Shown: piece by piece, positions 32,336 through 42,719 of the stretch
Layout: the number at the start of each line of letters is the position of its first letter
Numbering within the stretch: the first letter of the stretch is position 1
Assembly (NCBI RefSeq): GCF_029263155.1
Contig: NZ_JAJCYB010000077.1
Location: 1-64,000 of the forward strand
DNA length: 64,000 nt
Source of the DNA: Pseudonocardia sp.
Lineage (GTDB): Bacteria; Actinomycetota; Actinomycetes; Mycobacteriales; Pseudonocardiaceae
Direction of reading: 5' to 3'
Position numbers and translations under genes: made by a program
Notes under the pieces: generated by a model
Database searches by the model: none
The model's input: only the letters and a program-made list of their open reading frames with translations
What the model was told of the DNA's origin: nothing

Positions 32336-33252
32336 CCAGCACCGACGTGCCGGCCGCCGCCACCGACATGCCCCGCACGCCGGGATCGGTGGCCCGCGGC
32401 GTGCTCCGGACGATGCGCCCGCGACAGTGGGTGAAGAACGTGCTGGTGCTGGCGGCGCCGTTCGCGGCGGGCGACCTGCTGGCGCCGGGCATCGCGTTCC
32501 AGCTGGCGATGGCGTTCGTGGCGTTCTCGCTGGCCGCGTCGGGCATCTACCTGGTCAACGACGCCAACGACGTGGAGGCCGACCGGGCGCACCCGACGAA
32601 GCGCAACCGGCCAATCGCGGCCGGGATCGTGCCGCCCGCACTGGCCGTGGGGGTGGCCGTGGTGCTGCTCGCCGCCGCGGTCGCGGTCAGCCTGCTGGCC
32701 AGCATGCAGCTGGTGGCCGTGCTGGCGGTGTACGTCACCGTCCAGCTCGCGTACTGCTTCTGGCTCAAGCACCAGCCGGTCCTCGACATCTGCATCGTCG
32801 CCTCGGGGTTCCTGCTGCGCGCCATCGCGGGCGGCGCGGCCACCGGGATCGCGCTGTCGCAGTGGTTCCTGCTGGTCGCGGGGTTCGGGTCGCTGTTCAT
32901 GGTGGCCGGCAAGCGCTACGCGGAGATGATGCTGGCGGAGCGGACCGGTGCGAAGATCCGCAAGTCGCTGGAGAGCTACTCGGCGTCCTACCTGCGGTTC
33001 GTGTGGGGCCTCTCGGCCACGGTGCTGATCACCACGTACTCGCTGTGGGCCTTCGAGATCCGGGAGGCCGAGAACAACCCGATCTGGTCGGCGGTGTCGA
33101 TCGTGCCGTTCGTGGTGGCCGTGCTGCGCTACGCGGTCGACGTCGACAACGGCACCGGCGGCGAGCCCGAGGAGATCGCGCTCGGCGACCGCGTCCTGCA
33201 GGTCCTTGCCGTGCTGTGGATCGCCACCCTGACCGTCGCCGTGTACGCGTGA
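32332..33252 (+). CDS. ubiA: Decaprenyl-phosphate phosphoribosyltransferase (UbiA family)
   Basis: A 306-aa polytopic membrane prenyltransferase. The first Asp-rich motif NDANDVEAD (Asn76, Asp77, Asp80, Asp84) and GKRYAE mark the subfamily of Rv3806c/DprA-type enzymes, which move phosphoribose from PRPP onto decaprenyl phosphate. After phosphatase action and epimerisation this yields decaprenyl-phosphoryl-arabinose, used by Emb proteins such as those at 55-64 kb. It overlaps PAP2 upstream (ATGA) and rmlA downstream (GTGA), so the operon couples arabinose and rhamnose supply. Confidence 0.93.
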   Translation: MTSTDVPAAATDMPRTPGSVARGVLRTMRPRQWVKNVLVLAAPFAAGDLLAPGIAFQLAMAFVAFSLAASGIYLVNDANDVEADRAHPTKRNRPIAAGIVPPALAVGVAVVLLAAAVAVSLLASMQLVAVLAVYVTVQLAYCFWLKHQPVLDICIVASGFLLRAIAGGAATGIALSQWFLLVAGFGSLFMVAGKRYAEMMLAERTGAKIRKSLESYSASYLRFVWGLSATVLITTYSLWAFEIREAENNPIWSAVSIVPFVVAVLRYAVDVDNGTGGEPEEIALGDRVLQVLAVLWIATLTVAVYA

Positions 33253-34129
33253 AGGGCATCATCCTCGCCGGTGGGGCCGGTACGCGGCTGCACCCGATCA
33301 CGCGCGCGGTGTCCAAGCAGCTGCTGCCCGTCTACGACAAGCCGATGATCTACTACCCGCTGTCGGTGCTCATGCTGGCCGGGATCCGCGACATCCTGGT
33401 GATCACCACGCCCGAGGAGCAGTCGATGTTCCGGCGCCTGCTCGGCGACGGTGCGGAGCTGGGCCTGGCGATCTCCTACGCCGCGCAGCCCGAGCCGAAC
33501 GGCATCGCGCAGGCGTTCCTCATCGGCGCCGACCACATCGCGGGCGAGTCCTGCGCGCTGGTCCTGGGCGACAACATCTTCCACGGTCCCGGCTTCGCCG
33601 ACACGCTGCGCGGCGCGATCGCCGGGGTCGAGCGCGGGGACGACGGTGCGGTGCTGTTCGGCTACCCGGTGCGCGACCCGCAGCGCTACGGCGTCGGCGT
33701 CGCCGACGCGGGCGGGCGGCTGGTCGACATCGAGGAGAAGCCGGCGAGGCCGCGGTCCAACCGGGCCATCACCGGGCTCTACCTCTACGACGACCGGGTC
33801 GTCGACATCGCCCGCGGCCTGTCGCCGTCCGCGCGCGGCGAGCTGGAGATCACCGACGTCAACCGGGCGTACCTGGACAAGGACGCGGCCCGCCTCATCG
33901 ACCTGGGCCGCGGGTTCGCCTGGCTGGACACCGGCACCCACGACTCGCTGCTGGAGGCCGGGCAGTACGTGCAGGTGCTCGAGCACCGGCAGGGCGTGCG
34001 AATCGCGTGCCTGGAGGAGATCGCGCTGGAGCGCGGCTGGATCGACGCGGACGCCTGCCACGCGCTCGGCGCGGCGCAGGGCAAGTCCGGCTACGGGGAG
34101 TACGTCATGGCGGTCGCGGAGCGCGCACG

Positions 34130-34133
<4 letters not shown>
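33249..34133 (+). CDS. rmlA: Glucose-1-phosphate thymidylyltransferase
   Basis: 294 aa, usual length. Nucleotidyltransferase signature GGAGTRLHP near the start, followed by SKQLLPVYDKPMIYYP, GDNIFHG (metal-binding Asp) and EEKP. It makes dTDP-glucose from dTTP and glucose-1-phosphate, the first step to dTDP-rhamnose, which supplies the linker between peptidoglycan and galactan. GTG overlaps the ubiA stop, and the rmlB ATG overlaps its own stop. Confidence 0.96.
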
Positions 34134-35092
<959 letters not shown>

Positions 35093-35207
35093 GCGGTCCG
35101 CGCGGGCCGGGCCCCGGTTCGCGCGCTCGACCGGGTTCCGCGCGCCGTCGGCAGCGCGCGAGACCCGGTTCGGCGCGCGAAGCCGCTGCTCGGCCTCGGC
35201 TGCGTCG
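35093..35207. terminator. GC-rich inverted repeat region between rmlB and rmlD
   Basis: GTTCGCGCGCTCGACCGGGT near 35116 and ACCCGGTTCGGCGCGCGAA near 35171 are imperfect inverted copies, with further GCGCGC and CCGGGTT units between. No reading frame is supported. It is likely the shared terminator of the convergent genes. Confidence 0.55.
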
Positions 35208-36053
35208 CTACCCGCGCCGCACGTACTCCGCGAGACGGTCGCGCCAGTCGGGTGGCCGCACGCCGACGTGCTCGATCCGGGTCAGGTCCAGCACGCTGTT
35301 GAGGGGGCGGCGGGCGGCGTGCGGCTTGTCGGCGAAGTAGGCCTCGGTCGTGGTGTCGGTGACGCGCAGATCGGCGTGCCCGGCCAGGCCGTAGGTGGCG
35401 CGGGCGACCTCGGCCCAGGACGCGGGCTCGCCGCCGCCGGTGAGGTGGTAGGTGCCGTGCGGGGCCCCGGTGCGCAGGAGGTGCACGACGGCGTCGGCGA
35501 GGTCCGCCGCGAACGTGGGGCGCCCGATCTGGTCGGCGACCACCGTCGGCTCGATCCCGCGGGCGGCGAGTCCGAGCATGGTGCGCACGAAGTTGCGGCC
35601 GTCCCCGACGACCCAGGTGGGCCTCACCAGGTAGTGCGCGGGGGTGCAGGCGACGGCGAGGTCCCCGGCCGCCTTCGACGCGCCGTAGGCGCCCAGTGGG
35701 GCGGGCGGTGCGTCCTCCGGGACCGGACCGGGCCACGTCCCGTCGAACACGTACTCGGTGGAGAAGTGGACGAGGGTGAATCCGTGCGTGCGGGCCAGCT
35801 CCGCGAGGCGGGCGGGACCGGTGGCGTTTGTCCGCCAGGCGGCGACGCGCCCCGCGGTCTCGGCGCCGTCGACGTCGGTGTACGCGGCGGCGTTGACCAC
35901 GGCGTCGAACGCGGCCCAGTCGACCCCCGCCCGGTCGGCGCCGCCGGGATCGGTGAGGTCGAGCTGCGCCCGGGTCAGCGCCACGGCGTCGGGGAGCGCG
36001 GCGGCCAGGGCGCGCCCGACCTGCCCGCCCGCGCCGAGGACCAGGACCTTCAC
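35208..36053 (-). CDS. rmlD: dTDP-4-dehydrorhamnose reductase
   Basis: A 281-aa RmlD-type SDR. N-terminal LGAGGQVGRAL binds NADPH, followed by NAAAYTDVDGAE, STEYVFDG and the catalytic YGASK. DQIGRPTFAADLA matches the substrate side. It reduces dTDP-4-keto-rhamnose to dTDP-rhamnose. GTG 36053 overlaps the rmlC stop by four bases (GTGA), so the two are translated together. Confidence 0.94.
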   Translation of the reverse strand: MKVLVLGAGGQVGRALAAALPDAVALTRAQLDLTDPGGADRAGVDWAAFDAVVNAAAYTDVDGAETAGRVAAWRTNATGPARLAELARTHGFTLVHFSTEYVFDGTWPGPVPEDAPPAPLGAYGASKAAGDLAVACTPAHYLVRPTWVVGDGRNFVRTMLGLAARGIEPTVVADQIGRPTFAADLADAVVHLLRTGAPHGTYHLTGGGEPASWAEVARATYGLAGHADLRVTDTTTEAYFADKPHAARRPLNSVLDLTRIEHVGVRPPDWRDRLAEYVRRG

Positions 36054-36574
36054 AGCGCCGCCAGGGCCGGGTGGGCGCGGTCCTTGTCCGACCGGATCGC
36101 GGCGTCCTCGCCGATCGGCCAGTCGATGCCCAGCGCGGGGTCGAACGCCTGGACCAGCGTGTACCGCGCGTCCGGCGACCAGTGCTCGTTGACCAGGTAG
36201 GTGTAGACGACGTCCGGGGTCAGGGTCTGGTAGCTGTTGCCGCAGCCCCGGGGTACGTAGAGCGCGTTGCCCGGGTGCAGCTCGACGGTCTCGACCCGGC
36301 CGAACGTCTCGCCGGGCCGCAGGTCCACGATCGCCGCGAACGCGCGCCCGTGCGCCAGCGAGATGTACTTGTCCCACGGTTCGGCGTGGATGCCGCGCGT
36401 GACCCCCACCTCCGCGTTGAACGACACGTTGTTCTGCACCGGCTCGAACCGCGGCAGCCCGGCGTCGGCCAGCTTCGCCCGCTGGTAGGACTCCTTGAAC
36501 CAGCCGCGGCCGTCGGCGTGCACCGTCAGCTCGACGACCAGCAACCCGGGTATCGACGTCTGCACCATCTTCAC
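36050..36574 (-). CDS. rmlC: dTDP-4-dehydrorhamnose 3,5-epimerase family protein
   Basis: A 174-aa cupin of the RmlC family. The catalytic-site His63 (TRGIH) and Lys69 are present, and tyrosines 124/126 lie where the acid is expected. The second active-site His of classical RmlC (AHGF) is replaced: the segment reads PRGCGNSYQT with Asn113 at that point. I recall related sequences fused to RmlD in corynebacteria, so this is probably the working epimerase of a divergent subfamily. GTG 36574 is chosen because a GACACT -10-like box lies seven bases upstream. Confidence 0.83.
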   Translation of the reverse strand: MKMVQTSIPGLLVVELTVHADGRGWFKESYQRAKLADAGLPRFEPVQNNVSFNAEVGVTRGIHAEPWDKYISLAHGRAFAAIVDLRPGETFGRVETVELHPGNALYVPRGCGNSYQTLTPDVVYTYLVNEHWSPDARYTLVQAFDPALGIDWPIGEDAAIRSDKDRAHPALAAL

Positions 36575-36683
36575 GGCCGCGAGTGTCGCAGGCGGGGGAG
36601 CCGACGGTCCGAGGAAGGAGGATCCGGGGCGGGCAGGACGGTCCGGATGGTCGGGCCCGGGTGGTTCCCGGCACACTGGTCGG

Positions 36684-37289
36684 GTGACCGCACCCGAACC
36701 CCGCCCGGGCACCGACGCCGCCGACTACACCCAGCGCCTGGCGTCGATGGAGAGCGCAGGCTGGAAGCAGCGTCTCGACGTGCAGGCTCCCTACCGCTGG
36801 AACATCCGCCTGCTCGCACTGGGCCGCACGCTCGACGTCGGCTGCGGGCTCGGGCGCAACCTCGCCCACCTCGACGGCAACGGTGTCGGCGTCGACCACA
36901 ACCCGTCGTCGGTGGCGCTGGCCACCGAGCGCGGGTTCGAGGCCTACACACCCGACGACTTCGCCGAGAGCCCGCACGCCCGGCCCGGCGCGTTCGACAG
37001 CTTGCTGCTGGCCCACGTCGTCGAGCACATGACCGAGGACGACGCGCTCGGCCTGCTGCGCGAGTACCTGCCCCACGTCCGCAAGGGCGGCAAGGTCGTG
37101 TTCATCACGCCGCAGGAGAAGGGCTACACCACCGACGCCACCCACGTCCGGTTCTGCGGGTTCGCCGAGGTCGCGGCGCTGTGCGGGGCCGTCGGCCTGG
37201 GCGTGGACCGGCAGTACTCGTTCCCGTTCCCGCGACCGGTGGGCAAGGTCTTCCCGTACAACGAGTTCGTCACGCTCGCCCGGACGTGA
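36684..37289 (+). CDS. Class I SAM-dependent methyltransferase
   Basis: A 201-aa methyltransferase with motif I LDVGCGLGRNL, an acidic residue after GVGVDHNP, and HVVEHMTEDDA in the motif IV-V area, followed by LPHVRKGGKVVFITP. GTG 36684 follows a CACACT box by six bases. It overlaps the flippase start (TGATG). The position at the head of a glycan block suggests it methylates a sugar or lipid intermediate; the target is not known. Confidence 0.82.
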   Translation: MTAPEPRPGTDAADYTQRLASMESAGWKQRLDVQAPYRWNIRLLALGRTLDVGCGLGRNLAHLDGNGVGVDHNPSSVALATERGFEAYTPDDFAESPHARPGAFDSLLLAHVVEHMTEDDALGLLREYLPHVRKGGKVVFITPQEKGYTTDATHVRFCGFAEVAALCGAVGLGVDRQYSFPFPRPVGKVFPYNEFVTLART

Positions 37290-38581
37290 TGGGCGGGCGC
37301 GCGCGGATCGGCACCGCGCTGCACCTGGCCCTGGGCCTCGGGGTACTCGGTGCGGCGGGGTACGCGTTCGTCGCCGTCGTCGGACACGTCTTCTCCCGGC
37401 CCGACGAGGCGGGCGCGCTGAGCGCGCTGATCTCGCTGTACCTGGTCGTGAACATCGTCGGCCCGGGCATCTTCGCCGCGCTGGAACAGGAGACCAGCCG
37501 CGCGGTGAGCGCCGCCGTCGCCCGCGGTGAGCCGGTGCGACCGGTCGCGCGACACGCCGCGGTCCTGGTGCTGCGGTCGCTGGTGGTGCTGGTCGCGGTG
37601 GTGCTGGTGGCGTGGCCGCTGCTGCTGCACCGGGTGCTCGACGGGCGGGTCGGGCTGCTCGCCGCGCTGCTCGTCGCGATCGCCGGCTCGGCGGCCGTGT
37701 ACTGGGCCCGCGGCGTCCTCGGCGGGCAGCAGCGGTTCACCGCCTACGCGCGCACCCTCTACGTCGAGGGTGCGGTGCGGCTGCTGCCCGGACTCGGACT
37801 GGTGCTGCTCGCCGTGGCCGAGCCCGCCGCGTACGGGTTCGCGTTCGCGCTCGGGTCGGCGCTGGCCGCGCTGAGCGTCGCCACGACCGTCGCGACGCCC
37901 CGCGTGCCCGACGCGGCGCCCGCGGTCCCGGCCGGGATGGGCCGATCGCTGTCCTACCTGATGGTCGCCGTGGCGCTGAGCCAGCTGGTGGCCAACCTGG
38001 CACCGGTCGTGGTCACGTTCCGCTCGCCGGACGACCTGGTCTCGGCGAGCGTCTTCGCGTCCACCTTCGTGCTGGCGCGGATCCCGCTGTTCCTGTTCGC
38101 GCCGGTCCAGGCGGTGCTGCTGCCCAAGCTGACCCGCGCGGCCACGCTCGGCCACGGCGCCGAGCTGCGCAGGCGGCTGCGGCAGGTCGTCGGGGTCGTG
38201 GTCGGGGTCGGCGCGGTCGGCGTGCTCGGGTGCGTGCTGGTCGGGCCGTGGGCCGCGGAGGTGCTGTTCAACACCGCGCAGCGGCCGCCGGTGGCCACGT
38301 TGGGCCTGCTCGGGGCGGCCACGATGCTGATGCTCGTCGCGATGGTGATGCAGCCGACACTGATCGCGCTCGGCCGCCAGCAGGTGGTCACCGTGGCCTG
38401 GGTCGCGGGCACCGTGGTGTTCCTGGGCCTGCTCGTGCTGCCGCTCGACCCGATCACGGCGGCCCTGATCGCGCAGCTGGCGGGCCCCGCCGTCGTCGTC
38501 GCGCTGCTCTCCGGGGGCGCCGTGCACGCGCTGCGGGCGGGCCACCCGGACGTGGCCGCCGTCGCGCCGCGGGTAGGTTGA
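37289..38581 (+). CDS. Polysaccharide flippase-like membrane protein (MATE/Wzx type)
   Basis: 430 aa with about 12 to 14 transmembrane helices arranged as in oligosaccharide flippases (MOP superfamily): GYAFVAVVGHVFSRPDEAGALSAL near the start and QAVLLPKLTRAAT in the middle. It probably moves a lipid-linked sugar across the membrane. The ATG overlaps the methyltransferase stop. Glycosyltransferase genes follow immediately. Confidence 0.8.
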   Translation: MGGRARIGTALHLALGLGVLGAAGYAFVAVVGHVFSRPDEAGALSALISLYLVVNIVGPGIFAALEQETSRAVSAAVARGEPVRPVARHAAVLVLRSLVVLVAVVLVAWPLLLHRVLDGRVGLLAALLVAIAGSAAVYWARGVLGGQQRFTAYARTLYVEGAVRLLPGLGLVLLAVAEPAAYGFAFALGSALAALSVATTVATPRVPDAAPAVPAGMGRSLSYLMVAVALSQLVANLAPVVVTFRSPDDLVSASVFASTFVLARIPLFLFAPVQAVLLPKLTRAATLGHGAELRRRLRQVVGVVVGVGAVGVLGCVLVGPWAAEVLFNTAQRPPVATLGLLGAATMLMLVAMVMQPTLIALGRQQVVTVAWVAGTVVFLGLLVLPLDPITAALIAQLAGPAVVVALLSGGAVHALRAGHPDVAAVAPRVG

Positions 38582-38608
38582 CGTGCAGACGGCGGGAGGA
38601 GCTCGACG

Positions 38609-39307
38609 GTGACCGACCCCGGTCCGATCAACGGCGACGTCTGGGTCGTGATCCCGGTCTTCAACGAGGTGCAGGTCCTCGAGCAGGTCGTCCGTCAGAC
38701 GCTCGCGGTGTTCCCGAACGTGGTGTGCGTCGACGACGGCAGCGGCGACGGCTCGGTGCCGGCGGTGCTGCGCACCGGCGCGCACCTGGTCCGGCACCCG
38801 GTCAACCTCGGCCAGGGCGCCGCCCTGCAGACCGGCCTCACCTACGCGCGGGCCCAGCCCGGTGCGCGGTACTTCGTCATGTTCGACGCCGACGGGCAGC
38901 ACCGCCTGGAGGACGCGTCGGCGATGGTCGACCTCGCCCGCACCGGCGCCGCCGACGTGGTGCTCGGCACCCGCTTCGCCGACAACGCCGGCTCCGTGCC
39001 GCTGCTCAAGCGGATCGTGCTGCGCACGGCCGTGCTGCTGAGCCCGGCCGGTCGCAAGCTGAAGCTCACCGACGCCCACAACGGGCTGCGCGTGCTCACC
39101 CGACCGGTCGCCGACGACCTGCAGATCACCATGAACGGCATGGCACACGCCTCGGAGATCGTGTCCTACCTGGGCCGCTCGTCGTGGCGGGTGCGCGAGG
39201 TGCCCGTGACGATCCGCTACACGGAGTACTCGCGCAGCAAGGGCCAGTCGCTGCTCAACGGCGTCAACATCCTGTTCGACCTGTCGATCCGCCAGCGAGG
39301 GGGCTGA
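38609..39307 (+). CDS. Glycosyltransferase family 2 (polyprenyl-phosphate type)
   Basis: A 232-aa soluble GT-A enzyme: WVVIPVFNEVQVLEQVV, VDDGSGDGS, and the metal motif MFDADGQH. The short length without C-terminal helices is like dolichyl-phosphate sugar synthases that rely on a separate membrane partner. The following DUF2304 gene, three bases away, is such a partner. GGGAGGAG precedes GTG 38609. It would make a polyprenyl-phosphate sugar for export. Confidence 0.86.
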   Translation: MTDPGPINGDVWVVIPVFNEVQVLEQVVRQTLAVFPNVVCVDDGSGDGSVPAVLRTGAHLVRHPVNLGQGAALQTGLTYARAQPGARYFVMFDADGQHRLEDASAMVDLARTGAADVVLGTRFADNAGSVPLLKRIVLRTAVLLSPAGRKLKLTDAHNGLRVLTRPVADDLQITMNGMAHASEIVSYLGRSSWRVREVPVTIRYTEYSRSKGQSLLNGVNILFDLSIRQRGG

Positions 39308-39310
39308 GCC

Positions 39311-39718
39311 GTGCTGATCCAGATCCTGCTGGTCCTGGCCGTGCTCGGGCTGCTGTTCCTGTTCGTGCGCAGCAGCGGGGCCGTGTACGTGCAGGCGAGC
39401 AAGCGCATCGCGCTCGTGCTGTTCGCGCTGGCCAACATCTACGCCGTGATGCGCCCCGACGACCTGACGACCATCGCGCGGGTCCTCGGTGTCGGCCGCG
39501 GCACCGACCTGGTGCTCTACGCGCTGGTCGTCGCGTTCATGGCCGGCATGTTCAGCTTCTACCAGCGCTTCCGGATCGTCGACCGCCGCTACACCGAGCT
39601 GGCCCGCACCGTCGCGATCCGCGAGGCCGAGGTGGTCAACGCCGAGCGCGGCGTCACGACCCCGCCGGTCGTCTCCACCGGTGAGGGCACCCCGGTCCCG
39701 ACCGCCGACCGCACGTGA
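39311..39718 (+). CDS. DUF2304 membrane protein
   Basis: 135 aa with three helices (about 2-20, 32-48, 65-85) and RIVDRRYTELAR after the last one, the usual DUF2304 pattern. DUF2304 proteins are encoded next to polyprenyl-phosphate glycosyltransferases and probably anchor them. It is sandwiched between two glycosyltransferase genes, and its stop overlaps the next GTG (GTGA). Confidence 0.83.
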   Translation: MLIQILLVLAVLGLLFLFVRSSGAVYVQASKRIALVLFALANIYAVMRPDDLTTIARVLGVGRGTDLVLYALVVAFMAGMFSFYQRFRIVDRRYTELARTVAIREAEVVNAERGVTTPPVVSTGEGTPVPTADRT

Positions 39719-40629
39719 CCGAGCCTGCGAGGGTGATCGTCGACGTCATGCTGCCCCACTACGGGCGGCTGGACCTCGTGCAGGACACGGTGCGCAGCGT
39801 GCTCGCCCAGGACGACCCGCACTGGCGGCTCACCGTCGTCGACGACTCCGGCGAGCGGCCCGACCAGGGCCTCGCGGCGTGGCTCGACGGCCTCGACGAG
39901 CCGCGGGTGCGGTACCTGCGCAACGAGCGCAACCTGGGCATCAACCGCAACTTCCAGCGCTGCGTCGACCTCGTCGAGCACGAGCTGGCGGTGCTCATCG
40001 GGATGGACGACCTGATGCTGCCCGGCTACGTCGCCACGGTGCGGGCCGCGCACGCGGCCCACCCGGACGTGGCGATGGTGCAGCCGGGCGTGGAGGTCGT
40101 CGACGGCGACGGCCGGCCGGCGCGCACGCTGGTGGACCTGTCCAAGCGCTGGGTGTACGCGCCGCGCATCGCCGCAGCGACCGTGCTGCGTGGGGAGGAG
40201 CTGGCCACCGGGCTGATGCGCGGCAACTGGCTGTACTTCCCGTCGATCTGCTGGCGGTCCGGGCCGTTGCGGCGCACCGGGTTCCGGGACGGTCTCTCGG
40301 TGGTGCAGGACCTCGCGCTCGTCATGGACCTGGTGCTGGCGGGTGAGTCGCTGCTGGTCGAGCCGTCGACCTGCTTCCGCTACCGCCGCCACGGCGGCTC
40401 GGTCTCCTCGGCCCAGGCCGCCGACGGGCGCCGCTTCGCCGAGGAGCGCGACTTCTTCGCCGGCACCGCCGACCGGCTGGCCGCGCACGGCTGGCCGCGC
40501 GCCGCCCGCGCCGCCCGCCGGCACCTGTCGTCGCGGATCAACGCGCTGATCCGGCTCCCGGTGGCCGTCCGCCACGGCCGGACCGACGGGATGCGCACGC
40601 TGGCCCGGCACGCCTTCGGTCAGCGCTGA
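39715..40629 (+). CDS. Glycosyltransferase family 2
   Basis: A 304-aa GT-A enzyme: VIVDVMLPHYGRLDLVQDTVRSV at the start, VVDDSGER, NERNLGINRNFQRC, and GMDDLM at the metal-binding site. No membrane helix. CFRYRRHGGSVSS near the end resembles rhamnosyl- and galactosyl-type polysaccharide transferases. It is the last plus-strand gene before the opposing DUF6541 pair. Confidence 0.85.
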   Translation: MTEPARVIVDVMLPHYGRLDLVQDTVRSVLAQDDPHWRLTVVDDSGERPDQGLAAWLDGLDEPRVRYLRNERNLGINRNFQRCVDLVEHELAVLIGMDDLMLPGYVATVRAAHAAHPDVAMVQPGVEVVDGDGRPARTLVDLSKRWVYAPRIAAATVLRGEELATGLMRGNWLYFPSICWRSGPLRRTGFRDGLSVVQDLALVMDLVLAGESLLVEPSTCFRYRRHGGSVSSAQAADGRRFAEERDFFAGTADRLAAHGWPRAARAARRHLSSRINALIRLPVAVRHGRTDGMRTLARHAFGQR

Positions 40630-40639
40630 GCGCGCCGGT

Positions 40640-42610
40640 TCAGCCTGCGGCGAGCTGGTCGTCGATCTGCACCTCGTACACGATCGTCGTCGGCGAGCTG
40701 TACACGATCCGCAGGGAGTCGACCGCGTCGAGGCCGACCATCCCCGGGGCGTTGCCGGGCGCGCTGTAGACCAGACCGGCGGACACGATCGCGTGCGTGA
40801 TGTTCATCCGCCGCACCACCTCGCGCACCACGGGATCGGTGTCGATGTCGCGGAAGGAGGTGTAGAGCAGGGCCCGGTCGGGGGTGAGTCCCGCCAGGTC
40901 GAGTTGCTGGTGCAGGGGCTGGGGGAACACCGGGCGCACACCCCTCAACGCGTACATCAGCGGGGACCCGTCGTAGGGGTCGTTCATGACGAGCGAACCC
41001 GGCGGGACGATCGTGGCGAGGCGGGTGAAGGCCCGCTCCTCCGCGTAGCTCACCGCGGGGCCGTCGGTGAACCCCTCGGAGATCCGCTGGCTGTTGCGGC
41101 CGAAGTAGAGGCCGTCGCTGGCTTCGACGACACCGAACAGCAGCACGGCCAGCAGGGCGGCCGGGAGCAGCCGTCCCCGTGCGGCCGGCACGGCGTCCGG
41201 GACCCGCAGCCTGCGCAGCGCGTCGAGTGCGACGTCGCGGACGACGACCAGGCCGCTGCCGGCCAGGGGCACCAGCGCCACCACCCACAGCGCGACGAGG
41301 CGGAACCGGTCGTTCCACCACGGTCGCGACAGCACCTCGACGAGCGCGCCCTCGTAGGCGGCGGCCATCACGAACACGGCACCGAACAGCAGGGCGCTCG
41401 CCGCCAGCCAGCGCAGCTCGGGATGCCGACGCACCCCGGCCAGGCCGAGGACGACGGCGCCCGCGAGCCACCACTGCGGGTGCTCGTGCGAGTGCGCGAA
41501 CGTCAGCAGCGTGCCGACGGCCTCGGCGGAGGACATCGCCACCGGCCAGTCGAACGAGCCGCCGCCTGCGGCCCCGGCCGAGGCGATCACCAGCGGCGCG
41601 CCCAACAGCACCGTCGCGACGGCACCGACCCCGATGACGACCGCGTCGTGGGTGGACGGTCCGCGGGTCCACCACTGCTGCACCAGGTATGCGGCCCCGA
41701 GTACGGCGGCCGCGACGACCGCGCTCGGATGCAGGGCGATCAGCCCGACGGTCGCGATGGCCAGGCACACCGCCCGCGTCACCCGCCGGGGCCGGTCGGG
41801 AGCCAGCACGTCGGCCCAGAGCGCGAGAAACGCCGGCAACAGGGCCAGCGCGACGACATAGGGGAGCAGGACCCCCGCCAGGTCGTAGGGGAAGGCGGAG
41901 AACGCGCAGGTCAGCAGCGCACTCGCGACCGCGATCGACGGCCGTCCCGACACCGTGCGCACCAGCGCGGCCGTGCCGAGGGCGAACAGGCCCGGGGCGA
42001 ACGCGGTGAGCAGCTCCAGCGCGACCGTCACCGGCACGTCGGTGATCATCACCAGGGTGGCCGCGACCACGTGGAACGCGTTCGGGTAGTAGAACTCGCC
42101 CTCGGCGCCGCTCAGCGCGCCCAGCGCGGACGGTGCGGACGCGCCCGTGTCGCTGATGTAGCGAATGGCGTTGGCGTGGAACGCGGTGTCCCAGAACTGC
42201 GGGATCGCGGTGAACCCGGCGGTGCCCGTGGACATCACGCCGAAGCCGACGGCGGTGCTCACCACCACCGCGGCGGCCACCGCGGCGTGGTCGACCCGGC
42301 GCCAGGGCGCACGGGCGGCGGGCGGTCCACCCGCGGGCCGCGACCGCAGGCGGCCGAGGGTGAAGCGGGCGACCGCCACGAGACCGGCCACGACGACCGT
42401 GCCGAGAGCCAGGGTCACGGGGCTCCACCGGACCCCGAGCACCGGCAGTACCGAGGCCCCGATGCCGATCAGGCCGAAGGTGCACAGGGGACCGGTCGCG
42501 GCGAGCAGCCAGCCGCGCAGGCCGGCCGCCAGCGCGAACAGCAGACCGGGCACCGCCACCACGATCAGCATGATCAGGATCGGGGTGGTCGCGGTGCCGG
42601 GATCCGGCAT
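40640..42610 (-). CDS. DUF6541 polytopic membrane protein (GT-C-like)
   Basis: 656 aa with about 14 helices. A loop after the third helix reads FWDTAFHANAIRYI, with an acidic residue where GT-C enzymes place the catalytic Asp, and YYPNAFH follows. The C-terminal 150 residues form an extracytoplasmic domain. The pattern fits DUF6541, a family I associate with Rv3779-type wall proteins. GGAGGACAG precedes the ATG. It probably transfers a sugar from a polyprenyl-phosphate donor outside the membrane. Confidence 0.75.
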   Translation of the reverse strand: MPDPGTATTPILIMLIVVAVPGLLFALAAGLRGWLLAATGPLCTFGLIGIGASVLPVLGVRWSPVTLALGTVVVAGLVAVARFTLGRLRSRPAGGPPAARAPWRRVDHAAVAAAVVVSTAVGFGVMSTGTAGFTAIPQFWDTAFHANAIRYISDTGASAPSALGALSGAEGEFYYPNAFHVVAATLVMITDVPVTVALELLTAFAPGLFALGTAALVRTVSGRPSIAVASALLTCAFSAFPYDLAGVLLPYVVALALLPAFLALWADVLAPDRPRRVTRAVCLAIATVGLIALHPSAVVAAAVLGAAYLVQQWWTRGPSTHDAVVIGVGAVATVLLGAPLVIASAGAAGGGSFDWPVAMSSAEAVGTLLTFAHSHEHPQWWLAGAVVLGLAGVRRHPELRWLAASALLFGAVFVMAAAYEGALVEVLSRPWWNDRFRLVALWVVALVPLAGSGLVVVRDVALDALRRLRVPDAVPAARGRLLPAALLAVLLFGVVEASDGLYFGRNSQRISEGFTDGPAVSYAEERAFTRLATIVPPGSLVMNDPYDGSPLMYALRGVRPVFPQPLHQQLDLAGLTPDRALLYTSFRDIDTDPVVREVVRRMNITHAIVSAGLVYSAPGNAPGMVGLDAVDSLRIVYSSPTTIVYEVQIDDQLAAG

Positions 42611-42719
42611 CTGTCCTCCGTGCCGGACGCGGTCGGGTGTGGCTCCGGCCGCTGGTGATCTCGGCCGACGCCCACTCTAGTGGTCGGCCGGCACCGTCCC
42701 GGCCGGGGCGGTGCCCGGC

